A stretch of DNA of 64,000 bases from Sulfobacillus acidophilus (GTDB lineage: Bacteria; Bacillota; Sulfobacillia; Sulfobacillales; Sulfobacillaceae), in contig PXYV01000001.1 in the NCBI GenBank assembly GCA_003023745.1, positions 1 to 64,000 on the forward strand, read 5' to 3'. Each line of letters begins with the position of its first letter. Position 1 is the first letter of the stretch. The position numbers were made by a program, and so were the translations under genes. Under the pieces are notes generated by a model. It did no database searches. It was given only the letters and a program-made list of their open reading frames with translations, and had not been told where the DNA came from. Below, piece after piece: positions 27,580 to 36,505 of this stretch.

Positions 27580-27843
27580 GTGAACGGATTGAAGGAGTTT
27601 TTGGGAAATACTGCTCCGTGGAGTCGGCGCAGTATTCGATGGTTTTGGACCGCCGCGACGTTGACCCTGGTGATGGTTGTTCTGGCGTATGTGTTGTTAT
27701 GGCTTGGGGTACAAGGCAAGCTGGCGGCGTGGATGGCCCTAGGCGGCCAAGGCGGAGCTGTGGTTTTGACCTTTGGCGGATTTTGGGGCGCATATCGGGC
27801 GCGGCGCGATGATATACAAAAACAGGAGCAAAAGACGCGTTAG
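27580..27843 (+). CDS. Small membrane protein, unknown function
   Basis: An 87-residue protein with two predicted transmembrane helices (about 21-45 and 52-75) and a charged C-terminal tail (RARRDDIQKQEQK). No family recognised. GTG at 27580 is chosen because AAAGGAGG lies seven bases upstream; a TTG at 27574 is too close to it. Divergent from trxB with about 200 bases between. Confidence 0.55.
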   Translation: MNGLKEFLGNTAPWSRRSIRWFWTAATLTLVMVVLAYVLLWLGVQGKLAAWMALGGQGGAVVLTFGGFWGAYRARRDDIQKQEQKTR

Positions 27844-28110
27844 GGGCGAAGCCGGCATGAAGAGGGTGCAATGCTATGCGTGGATTGCGCATCGTCGTAG
27901 GCCGTCGGTGTCTGCGAGTAATTGGTGTAGTTGTCATGGTGTGGGGGTGGTCGCATCTTAGCCCGCTAGTACTGTCGGCGATTTTCCATGGTCAGGGTTA
28001 GGTGGCGGGCACGCTCATCCCCCAAAGGCGCCTGTGGCACTGGCCGCATCGTCGGTTGGCACATAGGTGGCGCTGATACAGAAGATACTGAAGGTCAGGG
28101 GGGCTGACGG

Positions 28111-28377
28111 GTGGTAAAAAAGTCACTTGGAATTGTCGTCCTGATGGCAGTAATGGTCGTGGTGCCGCGTCATTTAGGACCGACGCGCATCGTGCAGGTC
28201 AGTCCTATGATGCGAATAGGCGCGAGGGAGATGGGGACCACAAGCCCTGGCACGGCGTTCGACCTTACCCTCACGGCGTGGCCGGTGAAAATGATCAATC
28301 GAGGTTTGCGCCTTACTCCCCATAGGGGTGTGCACAAACCGGTGCAGACCACTTTGGAGGTGGGGGTCATGCGATGA
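28111..28377 (+). CDS. Possible small secreted protein, unknown
   Basis: An 88-residue ORF starting at GTG with AGGGGGG ten bases upstream. The N-terminus (MVKK followed by a hydrophobic stretch to about residue 19) looks like a signal peptide or membrane anchor; the rest is short, basic and without recognised motif. It could be a real small exported protein or a chance ORF; the ribosome binding site and signal-like N-terminus are the only support. Confidence 0.35.
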   Translation: MVKKSLGIVVLMAVMVVVPRHLGPTRIVQVSPMMRIGAREMGTTSPGTAFDLTLTAWPVKMINRGLRLTPHRGVHKPVQTTLEVGVMR

Positions 28378-28450
28378 GCCGTGACCAACATATGGTATAA
28401 TTGCAATAGTGTAGCGTATGAGCGGACACCGCCCTGAGGAGGTTGGACGG

Positions 28451-29188
28451 ATGAAATCCGAACTCGTCAAGCGCGGTTTCCGTTGGATTCAGGCGCATCG
28501 GTGGATTTGGGCTGTCGTGGCCGCAATTGCTTTAGTGGGTGCCATTTGGTGGGCCTGGGACGTGGTCGCCAGCACAGTGGGAATTCGTCAGGCGTTTCAT
28601 GTAGTCTCCTTGGCCCTACGAAATTTTGCCGGAGCATTAGGTCCATGGGGGCCGTTTCTTCTCATTATCGCACTGGCAGTTCACAGCATCTTAATTGTGT
28701 TTCCCATGGAAATACCTACGTTGGTGGCGTTTGCGCTGTATGGGCCCTTCGGTGGCGTCGCGGTGGTATGGACCGGATCCATGTTGACGGCTGCCATCTC
28801 GTTTATGCTAGGCCGTCTTTTGGGGCCTCCGGTTCTTCAGCGGTGGACCTCGAATGCGCGGGTTCGCGCACTCGTGCGCGTGGTTGGCCAGCTAAATCCG
28901 TTTGCGTTAATTTTGTTGCGCTGGGTGTCGTTTATTCCGTTTGATGTGCTGAATATGGCCTTTGGAGCCTGCCAGGTTCCGGTGGTGCGGTTTGCCTGGA
29001 CAACGGCGATCGGTGAATTAGTCACCAGCTTCGTGATGGCGCTATTGTACCGCACCGCTCTGCATGCGCACTGGGGCGAGTTGGTGGGATTAGTGGCGGT
29101 TTTGTTCGCCGTCGGCTGGGGTATCTATTGGTGGTCGGGCAAAACGCACCTCAAGCGCTTAACCGCGCCCGACGACATGGAAGCATAA
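28451..29188 (+). CDS. TVP38/TMEM64 (DedA-like, VTT domain) membrane protein
   Basis: A 245-residue integral membrane protein with about five to six helices. The VTT/SNARE-assoc domain is marked by the FPMEIPTLVAFALYGPFGG segment and by RWVSFIPFDVLNMAFG, containing the conserved proline and the re-entrant-loop-like glycine motifs. Relatives act in lipid scrambling or transport across the membrane; the role here is unassigned. ATG 28451 with GAGGAGG upstream is preferred over an upstream start at 28418. Confidence 0.8.
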   Translation: MKSELVKRGFRWIQAHRWIWAVVAAIALVGAIWWAWDVVASTVGIRQAFHVVSLALRNFAGALGPWGPFLLIIALAVHSILIVFPMEIPTLVAFALYGPFGGVAVVWTGSMLTAAISFMLGRLLGPPVLQRWTSNARVRALVRVVGQLNPFALILLRWVSFIPFDVLNMAFGACQVPVVRFAWTTAIGELVTSFVMALLYRTALHAHWGELVGLVAVLFAVGWGIYWWSGKTHLKRLTAPDDMEA

Positions 29189-29239
29189 GCGCGCGGTGCT
29201 TGAACGTAATGGGTGGCACGCTTTAAATGCCGTAGCGTG

Positions 29240-30178
29240 TCAGGAAATTCCGACCCTCTCGCCCAACCTCTGAAGGAATCGGTCCCGATTGAGACTGAGT
29301 GCAACCTGAATCCCGTTGGAATAATGGCGGGTGCGGCCATCGACGACAGTCATCCCGTCTGTGTGCTGTCCGCGGGTTTCGACCTGAACCGGCAGTCGCT
29401 CGACTGTCACCAGATCTGGATCTTCGACCACGGCCACTGCCAACGGATCGTGAATGGGACACCATCCCACGATGTCCGGGTTATCTTGTTCGTAAGCGGA
29501 TATGTAAAAGGTCGTAGCCTGTTGCAATAATTGCGCATAGGAAAGTGTTGGGTTTAGCCTTGCCAGGTGCTCCCGGTACAAGCGCGCTTGCATGGTGACA
29601 TCCAGGCCCACCATCGTGATGTCTAGACCGCTCTTGAAAACGATGTCTGCGGCTTCAGGATCTCCCCAGACGTTTGCTTCCGCCACCGGGGTAACATTGC
29701 CCGGCACAAAGGCTGAACCGCCCATCATCACCACACCTTTGATTAGTTCGACCATCGTCGAATCGAAAAGGAGCGCGCGGGCGAGATTGGTCAACCGCGC
29801 CAAAGTGATGATGGTCACTTGCCCGGGCGCTTGGTGCACGGCATCTACGATGAACGGCACCGCTTCTTGGCGCTGGGCTGTGTGGTGCACCGGGGGCAAG
29901 ATGGCGTCACCTAGGCCATTGTGGCCATGATAGCGGATTACTGGACCAGACCAGGTACGCCAAAGCGGTCGGTCGGCACCGCGATAGACGGGAACCGGCG
30001 TATCCAATAGTTGCGTCAGGAGCAAGGTGTTTCGGGTCGTAGACGCTACGTCTGCATTTCCAAATCCAGTGGTTATACCGATTACATTGAGCGCGGGTGA
30101 GCGCAGGGCATAAACTAAAGCCCAAGCATCGTCAATGCCAGTGTCAACATCAAGAATTACGGGGAGTGGGTTCACCAA
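29240..30178 (-). CDS. Inosine-uridine preferring nucleoside hydrolase
   Basis: Calcium-dependent N-ribohydrolase (about 312 residues) that cleaves nucleosides to base and ribose for salvage. The signature DVDTGIDDAWAL at about 10-21 carries the calcium-binding aspartates. Further family elements are GGSAFVPGNVTPVAEANVWGDPEAA, with the ribose-binding region, and the late CPIHDPLA. TTG 30178 or GTG 30175 follow AGGAGG by five and eight bases, so the exact first codon is uncertain. Convergent with the TVP38-type gene. Confidence 0.9.
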   Translation of the reverse strand: MVNPLPVILDVDTGIDDAWALVYALRSPALNVIGITTGFGNADVASTTRNTLLLTQLLDTPVPVYRGADRPLWRTWSGPVIRYHGHNGLGDAILPPVHHTAQRQEAVPFIVDAVHQAPGQVTIITLARLTNLARALLFDSTMVELIKGVVMMGGSAFVPGNVTPVAEANVWGDPEAADIVFKSGLDITMVGLDVTMQARLYREHLARLNPTLSYAQLLQQATTFYISAYEQDNPDIVGWCPIHDPLAVAVVEDPDLVTVERLPVQVETRGQHTDGMTVVDGRTRHYSNGIQVALSLNRDRFLQRLGERVGIS

Positions 30179-30951
30179 TCCAACCTCCTGCCAAGGTAGT
30201 GGCTTTAACCATGCATCCGCATGTTGGTTCTAGGATGGCCTCGGAGATGCGAGCGCACTGGTTACGGCCGCATGGTCTGTCGCCGGAATGCCGTAACCGC
30301 CAGATCTTCTGGGTTTTCCGGCCTGTGCGCCGACCCGTTAAGCACCCTTCGCCTGATGTCCGACCTTCCTAGGTGCCGATTCGGATAGTTCCGATCCTAT
30401 CTTCCTATGATAGAACAAAGGTTTTTGGTTGCCTAGCCCCGGCGGACTTAAGCGCCGTGACCGTTGGAATTTACTTGGGGAGGGTACTGCGCGGGCTTTT
30501 AGCTCAGATCTCCGCGGCATCTTTGCTGCCGGCGTTCGCTTTGACTCGCGTAGATTGTGCCTGCAGGAGATATGGACACACCACTGTGAGTCGTCCAACA
30601 ACCTCTATCATAGCCCGTCGGGTTGATGATGGTTGCCAGCGTGCTTGCTTTTCTGAGTTTTGGTGTGGTTACAGGTTCCCGCGTGAATGTGCCGCCACTG
30701 TCCATCGACGCAGGCGTCAATCGTGAAGGAGAAGTGGGATCCGCGTCGGACCCTACAAGCAGCACGTCTGCCCTAGTCACAGATGCGGGGCAGGCGAGGC
30801 GCCCGTGACCTTTGATGAAGATTTTTACTGTTGCGATGTGTGTGCAGGTGATAGACTGAGATTGTGGCATAGTGCATAGTGATCGCAATGTAATACAGTT
30901 GCTGTTGAATTCGTTGTGGGGAAGACGGGGTGAACGGAGGAAGGCGGGAAG
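30179..30951. other. Intergenic region of about 770 bases
   Basis: No convincing gene. It contains a 9-base perfect inverted repeat (30260-30298, listed separately). A 61-codon ORF (30623-30808, +) begins with a signal-peptide-like hydrophobic stretch but lacks a ribosome binding site; it may be a decayed or unusual small secreted protein. A 117-codon ORF at 30373-30726 shows no family and no start signals. Confidence 0.5.
30260..30298. repeat. Inverted repeat, possible hairpin
   Basis: GGTTACGGC (30260-30268) and GCCGTAACC (30290-30298) are perfect 9-base inverted repeats with a 21-base loop. No T tract follows, so a terminator is unlikely. Function unknown. Confidence 0.5.
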
Positions 30952-31686
30952 ATGATTGTTCGTGGTCTGTTGGCAACGTTGGCAGCGGTCGTCGTGGGAG
31001 GGTCCGCTATTGCAACGCATGCCTCAGCCACAAAGACGACGGCGGATCCGGTGCAGGCACAGAAAGTCCGGATTGTGCGCCCCTTAATATTACCTGGCCC
31101 AGTGGTGAGTGACAGCACGAGTGCGCAGGCATTAGGCAACCAGGTAATGAAGTCGGTTGCCAAAGGGCACATGGTGGCGGGTGTTGTTTTGCGTCGATCA
31201 CCGACGGAACTTTGGGTCAGGACCGGCACGCCTTTGCACCCATCGACGGAGAGCTTTGCTTTGTCTTCGGGAACTGTGACATGGCAGGGCGGATGGACCT
31301 TTTTGGGCAGTCAAACTTTCCGCAACATGCCTGTCAACCTGGTGGTGCAACACCATACTGTCGTGGGCGTCTTGACTTATCGCAACGCCTATGGGCGGGT
31401 GGTGCGATTACGGGGGGATTGGGTGACCATTGCAGCAGTAAAGGGAGCCAAACATAGTAATCCAGCCTGTCGCCGTCCCGCGGGCCCACTAGTGGTTGCG
31501 AAAATTCTAAAGACCACGGTGTGGAATTCCCACAAGGGTTTGCTGCCTCGACGCAGCTTGGTGCAATTTACTGTCTACGGGGTGCCCGGCTATCCGGTTT
31601 TGTTGGGCGGCGTGGAAGATTATGGTCATGCCGTGTGCCCCGCTCCCAAACTGGCCATTGTGCGTTTGGTGCTGAAGTCCGGGTAA
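30952..31686 (+). CDS. Predicted secreted protein, unknown function
   Basis: A 244-residue protein with a clear signal peptide (hydrophobic about 5-21, then ATHASA as a likely signal-peptidase cleavage region). The mature part is rich in Val, Thr and Pro, with two Cys (in NPACRRP and HAVCPAP) that could form a disulfide. No family recognised. ATG follows CGGAGGAAGG. Its last 118 bases overlap, on the opposite strand, the end of the next gene (31568-32824). Confidence 0.6.
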   Translation: MIVRGLLATLAAVVVGGSAIATHASATKTTADPVQAQKVRIVRPLILPGPVVSDSTSAQALGNQVMKSVAKGHMVAGVVLRRSPTELWVRTGTPLHPSTESFALSSGTVTWQGGWTFLGSQTFRNMPVNLVVQHHTVVGVLTYRNAYGRVVRLRGDWVTIAAVKGAKHSNPACRRPAGPLVVAKILKTTVWNSHKGLLPRRSLVQFTVYGVPGYPVLLGGVEDYGHAVCPAPKLAIVRLVLKSG

Positions 31687-32824
31687 GTTGGGTAGGCGGG
31701 TAATGAACGTGCCAAAGGTAAAAGCGTGTATGGGTATTCCAGCCAAAATCCCAGGGGACATGATAGCGGTCATTGCTATGGGTGTTGGTCAAGGGTACCC
31801 CGTGTAGGTCGTAACCGATGACCACTGCGGTATGTTGGATGCGCCCGTATTGCTCGTAACTGATTAAGTCACCCGGTCGCAACGATTCAATGGCTCCGTC
31901 CGGCCATCGGTCCGCAGGGCGCGTGATGTCCGCGTAGGTGCCGCCGGCAAACTCCGTCGCGCGCCCGCTACTTCGCAAAAATTGTGCAAGCGATCCGGCG
32001 TTTGCCCAGGCGGCGCTACCCTCATGAGTGGCCTGATCGAAATACCAAACGCGTGTCATAGGAAACCCGCCGGCCAATAGAACCTGTGAAATCCAATTGG
32101 TGCAATCTCCTCCGTTGTCGTTGTAGTCCGGGTATTGGGGATTGTACAGGCCATCATTTCCGCACCCTGGAGCATTTCCGCAATACACGTTGGCGTATTC
32201 TAGGGCGAGTTTGCGGTTGGGAGAGAGTTGGTGAGGGTTAGGCGTCCCTCCATAGCGATTAGGCACTGCTTGGCCGGCCATGTTGCCTGGCGACACGGGA
32301 TTGACAAAGTCATCCGCGGCAAAGCGCCACTGCCGGTACTCGTACACAATTGTGAGATGATGACGCGAGGCGATGCCAAATGAAAGCGGTATGTGCGGCT
32401 GATTGATGTAGTGGTAATGATAGGCTTCCCGTTCAATCGCTCGCACGTAAATGCGTTGAGGGGTGACGTAACGGATTACTGGCGTTCGAACCATTACGCT
32501 CACGCCTGTCCAGCGGATGCGTCGCAAGGCTGCCCAATTTGTGAGATAGCGCGAGCGCACTTCAGCAGCCTGTAGGGCCTGTTGTGCGAGGGGGGTGGAT
32601 TGATATAGTGTCGACAAATGGCCGAGACGGCCATGCACCATGTCTGACATCTGGGTTTGAACTAGTTGTTGCACGGATTCTTGGGCAGTGCGCTGAGGAC
32701 TAGTCTGCCCTGGCGCTGCGATGTTAGTGACTGCGCCGAGCCATGTGAGCAAGGAGATTGGTAAGGTAACAAGCGTGAGTTTCATGTGGGTAGGATGATG
32801 TAGGTGGGTACGTTTCATACGCAT
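31568..32824 (-). CDS. Secreted protein with a putative amidase (Amidase_6) domain
   Basis: A 418-residue protein with an N-terminal signal-like segment (hydrophobic from about residue 15 to 36). The C-terminal half matches the putative amidase domain of Firmicute wall/spore proteins: YANVYCGN, then GGDCTNWISQ with the likely catalytic Cys, and later QHTAVVIGYD with a likely catalytic His. The middle region is a predicted beta-rich, Tyr- and His-rich domain of unknown role. A peptidoglycan or peptide amidase is plausible but untested. ATG 32824 abuts the + strand gene start; ATG 32785, at the start of the hydrophobic segment, is an alternative. Neither has a clear ribosome binding site. The C-terminal tail after about residue 380 is basic and lies over the neighbouring gene. 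Confidence 0.65.
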   Translation of the reverse strand: MRMKRTHLHHPTHMKLTLVTLPISLLTWLGAVTNIAAPGQTSPQRTAQESVQQLVQTQMSDMVHGRLGHLSTLYQSTPLAQQALQAAEVRSRYLTNWAALRRIRWTGVSVMVRTPVIRYVTPQRIYVRAIEREAYHYHYINQPHIPLSFGIASRHHLTIVYEYRQWRFAADDFVNPVSPGNMAGQAVPNRYGGTPNPHQLSPNRKLALEYANVYCGNAPGCGNDGLYNPQYPDYNDNGGDCTNWISQVLLAGGFPMTRVWYFDQATHEGSAAWANAGSLAQFLRSSGRATEFAGGTYADITRPADRWPDGAIESLRPGDLISYEQYGRIQHTAVVIGYDLHGVPLTNTHSNDRYHVPWDFGWNTHTRFYLWHVHYPPTQLTRTSAPNAQWPVWERGTRHDHNLPRRPTKPDSRAPRRQ

Positions 32825-33341
32825 GGTGATAATGATGCTTAAATGGCTGGCTTTGACGGATGAGCCATGGATGGTAGGAACGATGGAAACTCCGATTGGT
32901 CCGTTGTGGGCGATTCATAGCGATTCAGGGCTGGTTGCGGCAGAATTTGGTGAACAGTGCCCGACGCGATTTGATGGTCGCACGCTGTGTTCGACGGCGC
33001 TTGCGCCCTGGGTGCAGACATTGTTTGATCAGGCATTTATGCAAGGAATTCAAGGGACATGGTACGCGCTGGACCTGGGGCTAACCAAGTTGGAGCGAGC
33101 GCTCATATCGACGGCCACCCAAATTCCCTTCGGTCATACCTGCAGTTACGCAACGTTGGCCCATTGGGCAGGTTACCCGGGAAGAGCCCGAGCGGCTGGG
33201 CGGGCAATGAGCAAAGTGCAAATTGCGTACTTAGTACCCACGCACCGGGTTATTCGTTCCGATGGCACGGCGGCGCCGGGTCAACGCAGCTCTCTCGTGC
33301 GAGCGCTGCGTCAGTATGAACAGATTGTTATTAAGTGTTAG
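32823..33341 (+). CDS. MGMT/Ogt homologue lacking the acceptor cysteine
   Basis: A protein of the O6-alkylguanine-DNA alkyltransferase family, with both the N-terminal domain (METPIGPLWAI) and the DNA-binding/active-site domain (IPFGHTCSYATLAHW, then GRARAAGRAMS with the conserved Arg finger region). The hallmark PCHRV is PTHRV here: Thr140 (counted from 32823) replaces the alkyl-accepting Cys. Stoichiometric alkyl transfer is therefore not expected. Alkyltransferase-like proteins carry Trp or Ala at this site and recruit nucleotide excision repair; this could be a Thr variant with a similar lesion-sensing role. The last residue is Cys, but far from the site. Start uncertain: ATG 32823 has no ribosome binding site, while ATG 32871 has GGATGAG upstream. 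Confidence 0.75.
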   Translation: MVIMMLKWLALTDEPWMVGTMETPIGPLWAIHSDSGLVAAEFGEQCPTRFDGRTLCSTALAPWVQTLFDQAFMQGIQGTWYALDLGLTKLERALISTATQIPFGHTCSYATLAHWAGYPGRARAAGRAMSKVQIAYLVPTHRVIRSDGTAAPGQRSSLVRALRQYEQIVIKC

Positions 33342-33395
33342 CCACCAACAGTGCCATCAGACAAAAATTGCATCACCAACGTGGCAGGGACGTTG

Positions 33396-34406
33396 TCACA
33401 AGACGTGCAGCGTCCCCACAAGCCAATATCCAACGATGCTGACGCCTAGGGCCAGTCCCCATATGCTCGTATAAAGCCAACGGCTGAAACGAGGAATGTT
33501 GACATACTGGGAATTATGCATGCGCGGTTCCCGCAGTAACGAAAAGAAAATTAGTGCGACGATGATTAAAGTGATCGGGTCGAGCGTGAATTGGTTCGTT
33601 AGGGGATTATAGAACAAAACCACCAGCACACCGATGATGCCTGGAACCCATGCCTTCCAGCGCCAAAAGCCGACCGTGCGCCCACCGTCCAGAGGCAAAA
33701 CTGGCATCAGGTTAAACACGTGCAACAGAAATCCCATCTCTGCGACCGCAAGGAAAAGGGCGTTGTGAGTGGCGATCCCGATAATCAGGGAGATGAGAGT
33801 GGCGGCTAAGCCGAATATCGGGCCCATGACACCAATATAGGCTTCGTCCGCCGCGCTTTGAGGAAACTTTTTTAGCTGAATAAAGGCTCCTAAAAATGGA
33901 ATAAATATGGGCAGGCTGCCGGGAATGCCCTTGCGTCGATTCGCAAACAAGTGGCCTGACTCGTGAATCGCGATTAGACAAACCAAGCCAATACCGTAGG
34001 CCCAACCGAACGCAAGTCCGTAAGCTAACATACTAACGAGAATGGATGCAAACACCAAAACCAATTTAAACTTGACCAAGATTCCTAGTGCAATCGTCCA
34101 AAATCGTCGCAACCGCCCTTTGAGGCCGTTGCCATTGGGTGTAGCCGAGGGCTGATATTGAAGTTCGGCGTTTCCCAGGCGCACAATCACCGGGCGCTGA
34201 GTTCGCGCTAACTCTTGCCGTAATTGACTGATCTGTTCCGAATCGAACGAGTACCAATCCAAACCTGGTTCCTCGTTAGGATCCGCCCCTCGCACGGACC
34301 AGGATCCGGGCAGCGCATAGGCGTTCGGCACTAAGCGAATTAATAGAGCCCACCAGGGGCTGTCCGGGGAGATTGACTTCCACTCGGTATTGGCTAGAAC
34401 CGTCAT
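33396..34406 (-). CDS. M50 family (site-2-protease-like) membrane metallopeptidase
   Basis: A 336-residue intramembrane zinc peptidase. The zinc motif HExxH appears as H148-ESG-H152 in a transmembrane helix, and the third ligand motif LDGG follows about 105 residues later. About six hydrophobic helices surround them. An N-terminal soluble segment of about 100 residues precedes the first helix and has no recognised domain. ATG 34406 (GGGGTGGTG upstream) is used; the ORF opens 56 codons earlier without support. The substrate, and any role in regulated proteolysis or spore development, is unknown. Confidence 0.85.
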   Translation of the reverse strand: MTVLANTEWKSISPDSPWWALLIRLVPNAYALPGSWSVRGADPNEEPGLDWYSFDSEQISQLRQELARTQRPVIVRLGNAELQYQPSATPNGNGLKGRLRRFWTIALGILVKFKLVLVFASILVSMLAYGLAFGWAYGIGLVCLIAIHESGHLFANRRKGIPGSLPIFIPFLGAFIQLKKFPQSAADEAYIGVMGPIFGLAATLISLIIGIATHNALFLAVAEMGFLLHVFNLMPVLPLDGGRTVGFWRWKAWVPGIIGVLVVLFYNPLTNQFTLDPITLIIVALIFFSLLREPRMHNSQYVNIPRFSRWLYTSIWGLALGVSIVGYWLVGTLHVL

Positions 34407-34630
34407 GCCATCACCACCCCTTGCGGTTGTATGCCTATTATTATAAACGAATGAGGGGTTTGGCCTGGGGATGTTTGCGAAGAGCGGACATGCATCCCTC
34501 GGCACGTCGAGCGATGTGGTCGCGGAAAATTTTTCGGTAACTTGTGCAAATGCTGTCCAAGAGCAGGATTTCACCTACCATACGTCGAACCCTCGACGTT
34601 GTGAGTCAGTTCTCGAAAGGAGAGACGTTC

Positions 34631-36358
34631 ATGAAGGCACGCCGCGTCGCTATGGCGGGCGGATTGGCGCTTAGTTTAATCGCGTTGATGGGGGCCGCCA
34701 AAACGAGCAATGTCAACGCGACCAGCAAGGCAGTGGCAGGAGGCACGATTGACTATGCCCTTCCACCGGCAACCAACCTAACATGGTATTTCCCGTTGGT
34801 GAATTCGTCGAACGACACGGTCTATAATTTTCAGCTTATTGATCAGCTATATATGCCCCTTCTCTATATCAATCACGACTTAGGCATCGACTGGAAAAAT
34901 TCTGATGCCACTCGGGTGACGTACAATAGTCAGGGAACCATCTATCACGTATTTATGAACAAAAAGCTGAAGTGGTCCGATGGTCGGCCTGTGACGAGTG
35001 CCGACGTGCTCTGGGATTGGAAGATGATTCAAGCGACTTCGGCGAAGAATGCGCCTGCGCCTTGGCCGTACGAAGGAGCTGGGACCGGCGATATTCCCAC
35101 CGGAGTCAAAAGCGTTGTGCCTAATGGACCGTACGAATTTACCGTGACACTGAAGAGCCCTGCGAACCAGCAGTGGTTCATGTACAACGGGTTGAATCAG
35201 TTGCAACCGTTGCCCATGCAGGTATGGAACAAATATCCTAACAACACCTTAAAGGAAATCCAGTATCTGGGGGCACAAGCGACCAATCCGGCGTTTGATT
35301 CGGTAGTTGACGGACCTTATCGTCTCGGCAAGGTGGTGTCGAGCCAGTACTGGACCTTGGTTCCTAATGCGAAGTATACGGGAGGACCACTGGCCGACTC
35401 GAAAATTATCATGGAGTATGAGGGTTCAAATGCCTCCGAATTTGCTGCGTTAAAGACGGGCAGCATTCAGGTCGGATACGTAGACCTGTCGGAGTATGGC
35501 GCCATTGGAGAACTGAAACCGATTGACAACATCTGGGCTGGATACAACTTTGGCAACTTTTTCTTGGCTCTAAACTTGCATTCAAATGCCGAGAACGGAT
35601 TGGGCCCGGTCTTTAATCAGCTCTACATCCGGCAAGCCATGGAAGATGCGATCGATCAGAATGCCATTAATCAGGACGTCTATCATGGCTATGCGCCGGA
35701 CCAATATGGGCCCATTCCTTCCATTCCTTCAACGCAGTATTTGGACCCGGCACTGAAAAAGCCACTGTATTCGTACAATCCATCAGCCGCGAAAAAGCTT
35801 CTGACCTCCCACGGCTGGAAAGACGTCAATGGGGTGATGACGAAGGGTAGCCAAGCCCTCAAGTTTACCGTTCTTTATACCAGTGGCAGTCAGTCGATTA
35901 CGGATATGATGGTCGTGATTCAGTCGGATTTGGCGAAGGTCGGCATCAAGATTACCCTTGACCCGCAACCTTTTGCCACGTTAGTCGGAACAATTACCAA
36001 TTCGGCCGATGAAGGCCAATGGGACGCGGCATCAGGAATCGGGATTAGTTATGGGGGCACATACCCAACTGGCCAAACAGAATTTGCGACGGATGGGGGA
36101 TTGAATTTCTACGGATATAATAGCTCCGAAGAAGACAAGCTCATTGCTGCGACGACTAAACCGACGCCGAGCGAATCTCAGACTTTAAAGATCTTTGACC
36201 AGTACGAGTACTATACTAGTCAGCAACTTCCCCTCTTGTTTATCAACAACGCTGGGACCATCGAAGCGGTGCAAAAGGATGTCCACGATGTGACTACCGC
36301 AACGTTGAACCCTGTGACGGATGTGCCGCTAATGCAGTACTGGTCCGTATCTAAGTAA
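34631..36358 (+). CDS. ABC transporter substrate-binding protein, family 5 (peptide/nickel type)
   Basis: A 575-residue extracellular solute-binding protein of the DppA/OppA type. A signal peptide (KARR then hydrophobic to about residue 23) ends near MGAA and lacks a lipobox Cys, so it may be released or anchored differently from usual Gram-positive lipoproteins. Family features include the KWSDGRPVTSADVLWDW segment near 115-130 and ligand-domain blocks ending at the C-terminus. ATG 34631 follows AAAGGAGAG. No permease or ATPase genes are adjacent, so the transporter partners are elsewhere; the substrate is unknown. Confidence 0.85.
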   Translation: MKARRVAMAGGLALSLIALMGAAKTSNVNATSKAVAGGTIDYALPPATNLTWYFPLVNSSNDTVYNFQLIDQLYMPLLYINHDLGIDWKNSDATRVTYNSQGTIYHVFMNKKLKWSDGRPVTSADVLWDWKMIQATSAKNAPAPWPYEGAGTGDIPTGVKSVVPNGPYEFTVTLKSPANQQWFMYNGLNQLQPLPMQVWNKYPNNTLKEIQYLGAQATNPAFDSVVDGPYRLGKVVSSQYWTLVPNAKYTGGPLADSKIIMEYEGSNASEFAALKTGSIQVGYVDLSEYGAIGELKPIDNIWAGYNFGNFFLALNLHSNAENGLGPVFNQLYIRQAMEDAIDQNAINQDVYHGYAPDQYGPIPSIPSTQYLDPALKKPLYSYNPSAAKKLLTSHGWKDVNGVMTKGSQALKFTVLYTSGSQSITDMMVVIQSDLAKVGIKITLDPQPFATLVGTITNSADEGQWDAASGIGISYGGTYPTGQTEFATDGGLNFYGYNSSEEDKLIAATTKPTPSESQTLKIFDQYEYYTSQQLPLLFINNAGTIEAVQKDVHDVTTATLNPVTDVPLMQYWSVSK

Positions 36359-36376
36359 GAGGGCGTGCGTAGGCCT

Positions 36377-36407
36377 ACGGCCCACCTCGAGTCAAGAGGT
36401 GGGCCGT
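36377..36407 (+). terminator. Strong hairpin after the solute-binding protein gene
   Basis: ACGGCCCACCTC (36377-36388) and GAGGTGGGCCGT (36396-36407) form a 12-bp perfect stem with a 7-base loop, about 20 bases after the stop. No T run follows, so it may stabilise the mRNA end as much as terminate. Confidence 0.65.
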
Positions 36408-36505
36408 GGTCTGATGCAGTGTGCGCATTGTGTTGCAGGCTTCATTGCAAAACCACATTGCTGTCGATGCCTTCTTGCGGCTCGCCCTGATGCGACGCCG
36501 GTTGC

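Noticed and set aside
30373-30726. 117-codon ORF in the gap after the nucleoside hydrolase
   Set aside because: No start signal and no recognisable protein features.
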